From NCBI GenBank assembly GCA_937996755.1, contig CALKUS010000176.1, forward strand, positions 1 to 8,570: a DNA stretch of 8,570 nucleotides, given 5' to 3'. Below are positions 8,521-8,570 of this stretch, piece after piece. Each line of letters begins with the position of its first letter. The first letter of the stretch is position 1. The translations under genes were made by a program, and so were the position numbers. The DNA is from an uncultured Pseudomonadota bacterium. GTDB lineage: Bacteria > Pseudomonadota > Gammaproteobacteria > Xanthomonadales > Ahniellaceae. The notes under the pieces are model-generated. The model did not search any database, had not been told where the DNA came from, and worked only from the letters and a program-made list of their open reading frames with translations.

Positions 8521-8570
8521 AGATCGGAAGAGCGTCGTGTAGGGAAAGAGTGTCTTCGCCTGTGTAGATC
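8521..8570 (+). other. Illumina TruSeq adapter with i5 index (sequencing artefact)
   Basis: The segment begins AGATCGGAAGAGC and its first 33 bases (8521-8553) match the TruSeq universal adapter read-through as I know it. Then come eight bases, CTTCGCCT (8554-8561), whose reverse complement AGGCGAAG is the TruSeq HT i5 index D505. The last nine, GTGTAGATC (8562-8570), continue the P5 side of the adapter. It is not part of the organism. It translates in frame with nuoM as RSEERRVGKEC and in another frame as IGRASCRERV, both well-known adapter-derived peptides in protein databases. Confidence 0.98.

Noticed and set aside
8521..8570. Novel C-terminal extension or frameshift of NuoM (RSEERRVGKEC...)
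   Set aside because: It is Illumina adapter plus index, not a protein feature.

Overview
The window is mostly the 3' half of a proton-translocating NADH:quinone oxidoreductase (respiratory complex I, NDH-1) operon from a high-GC proteobacterium. All genes of the operon are on the + strand in the standard order: nuoG (827-3133), nuoH (3135-4163), nuoI (4177-4665), nuoJ (4679-5293), nuoK (5290-5595), nuoL (5602-7635) and a truncated nuoM (from 7648). Gaps are 1 to 13 bases, and nuoJ and nuoK overlap by 4. Together they encode the last soluble Fe-S arm subunit (NuoG), the linking Fe-S subunit (NuoI), the quinone-site membrane subunit (NuoH), the small membrane subunits (NuoJ, NuoK) and two antiporter-like proton-channel subunits (NuoL, NuoM). 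From memory of the families, most of NuoG and the membrane subunits look gammaproteobacterial, closest in feel to Xanthomonadales. No search was possible.

Left flank (1-826): this part has a different character. It starts with the C-terminal 112 codons of a dienelactone hydrolase-like alpha/beta hydrolase (+ strand, ends 341). A hairpin terminator (349-374) follows, and then a convergent 51-codon minus-strand gene for a very hydrophilic Gln/Arg/Glu-rich small protein (405-560). A 266-base divergent gap without a convincing gene separates this from nuoG. nuoA to nuoF, which normally sit directly upstream of nuoG, are absent.

Two data-quality signals matter more than any new biology here. First, the last 50 bases (8521-8570) are an Illumina TruSeq adapter, including an 8-base i5 index, fused in frame onto codon 291 of nuoM. 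The apparent end of nuoM is therefore artificial. Second, codon use inside nuoG switches abruptly near 958/959. About one third of the first 44 codons end in A or T, against one of the next 88. The N-terminus also reads like an alphaproteobacterial NuoG while the rest reads like a gammaproteobacterial one. With the missing nuoA-F, this suggests an assembly chimera, or less likely a true recombination, in the very conserved Fe-S cysteine segment.

I see no sign of a new defence, mobile or biosynthetic system. The biologically most interesting items are the unrecognised 51-residue protein, the His/Asp-rich loop in NuoL, and a GACCGAC heptamer repeated just before three nuo start codons.
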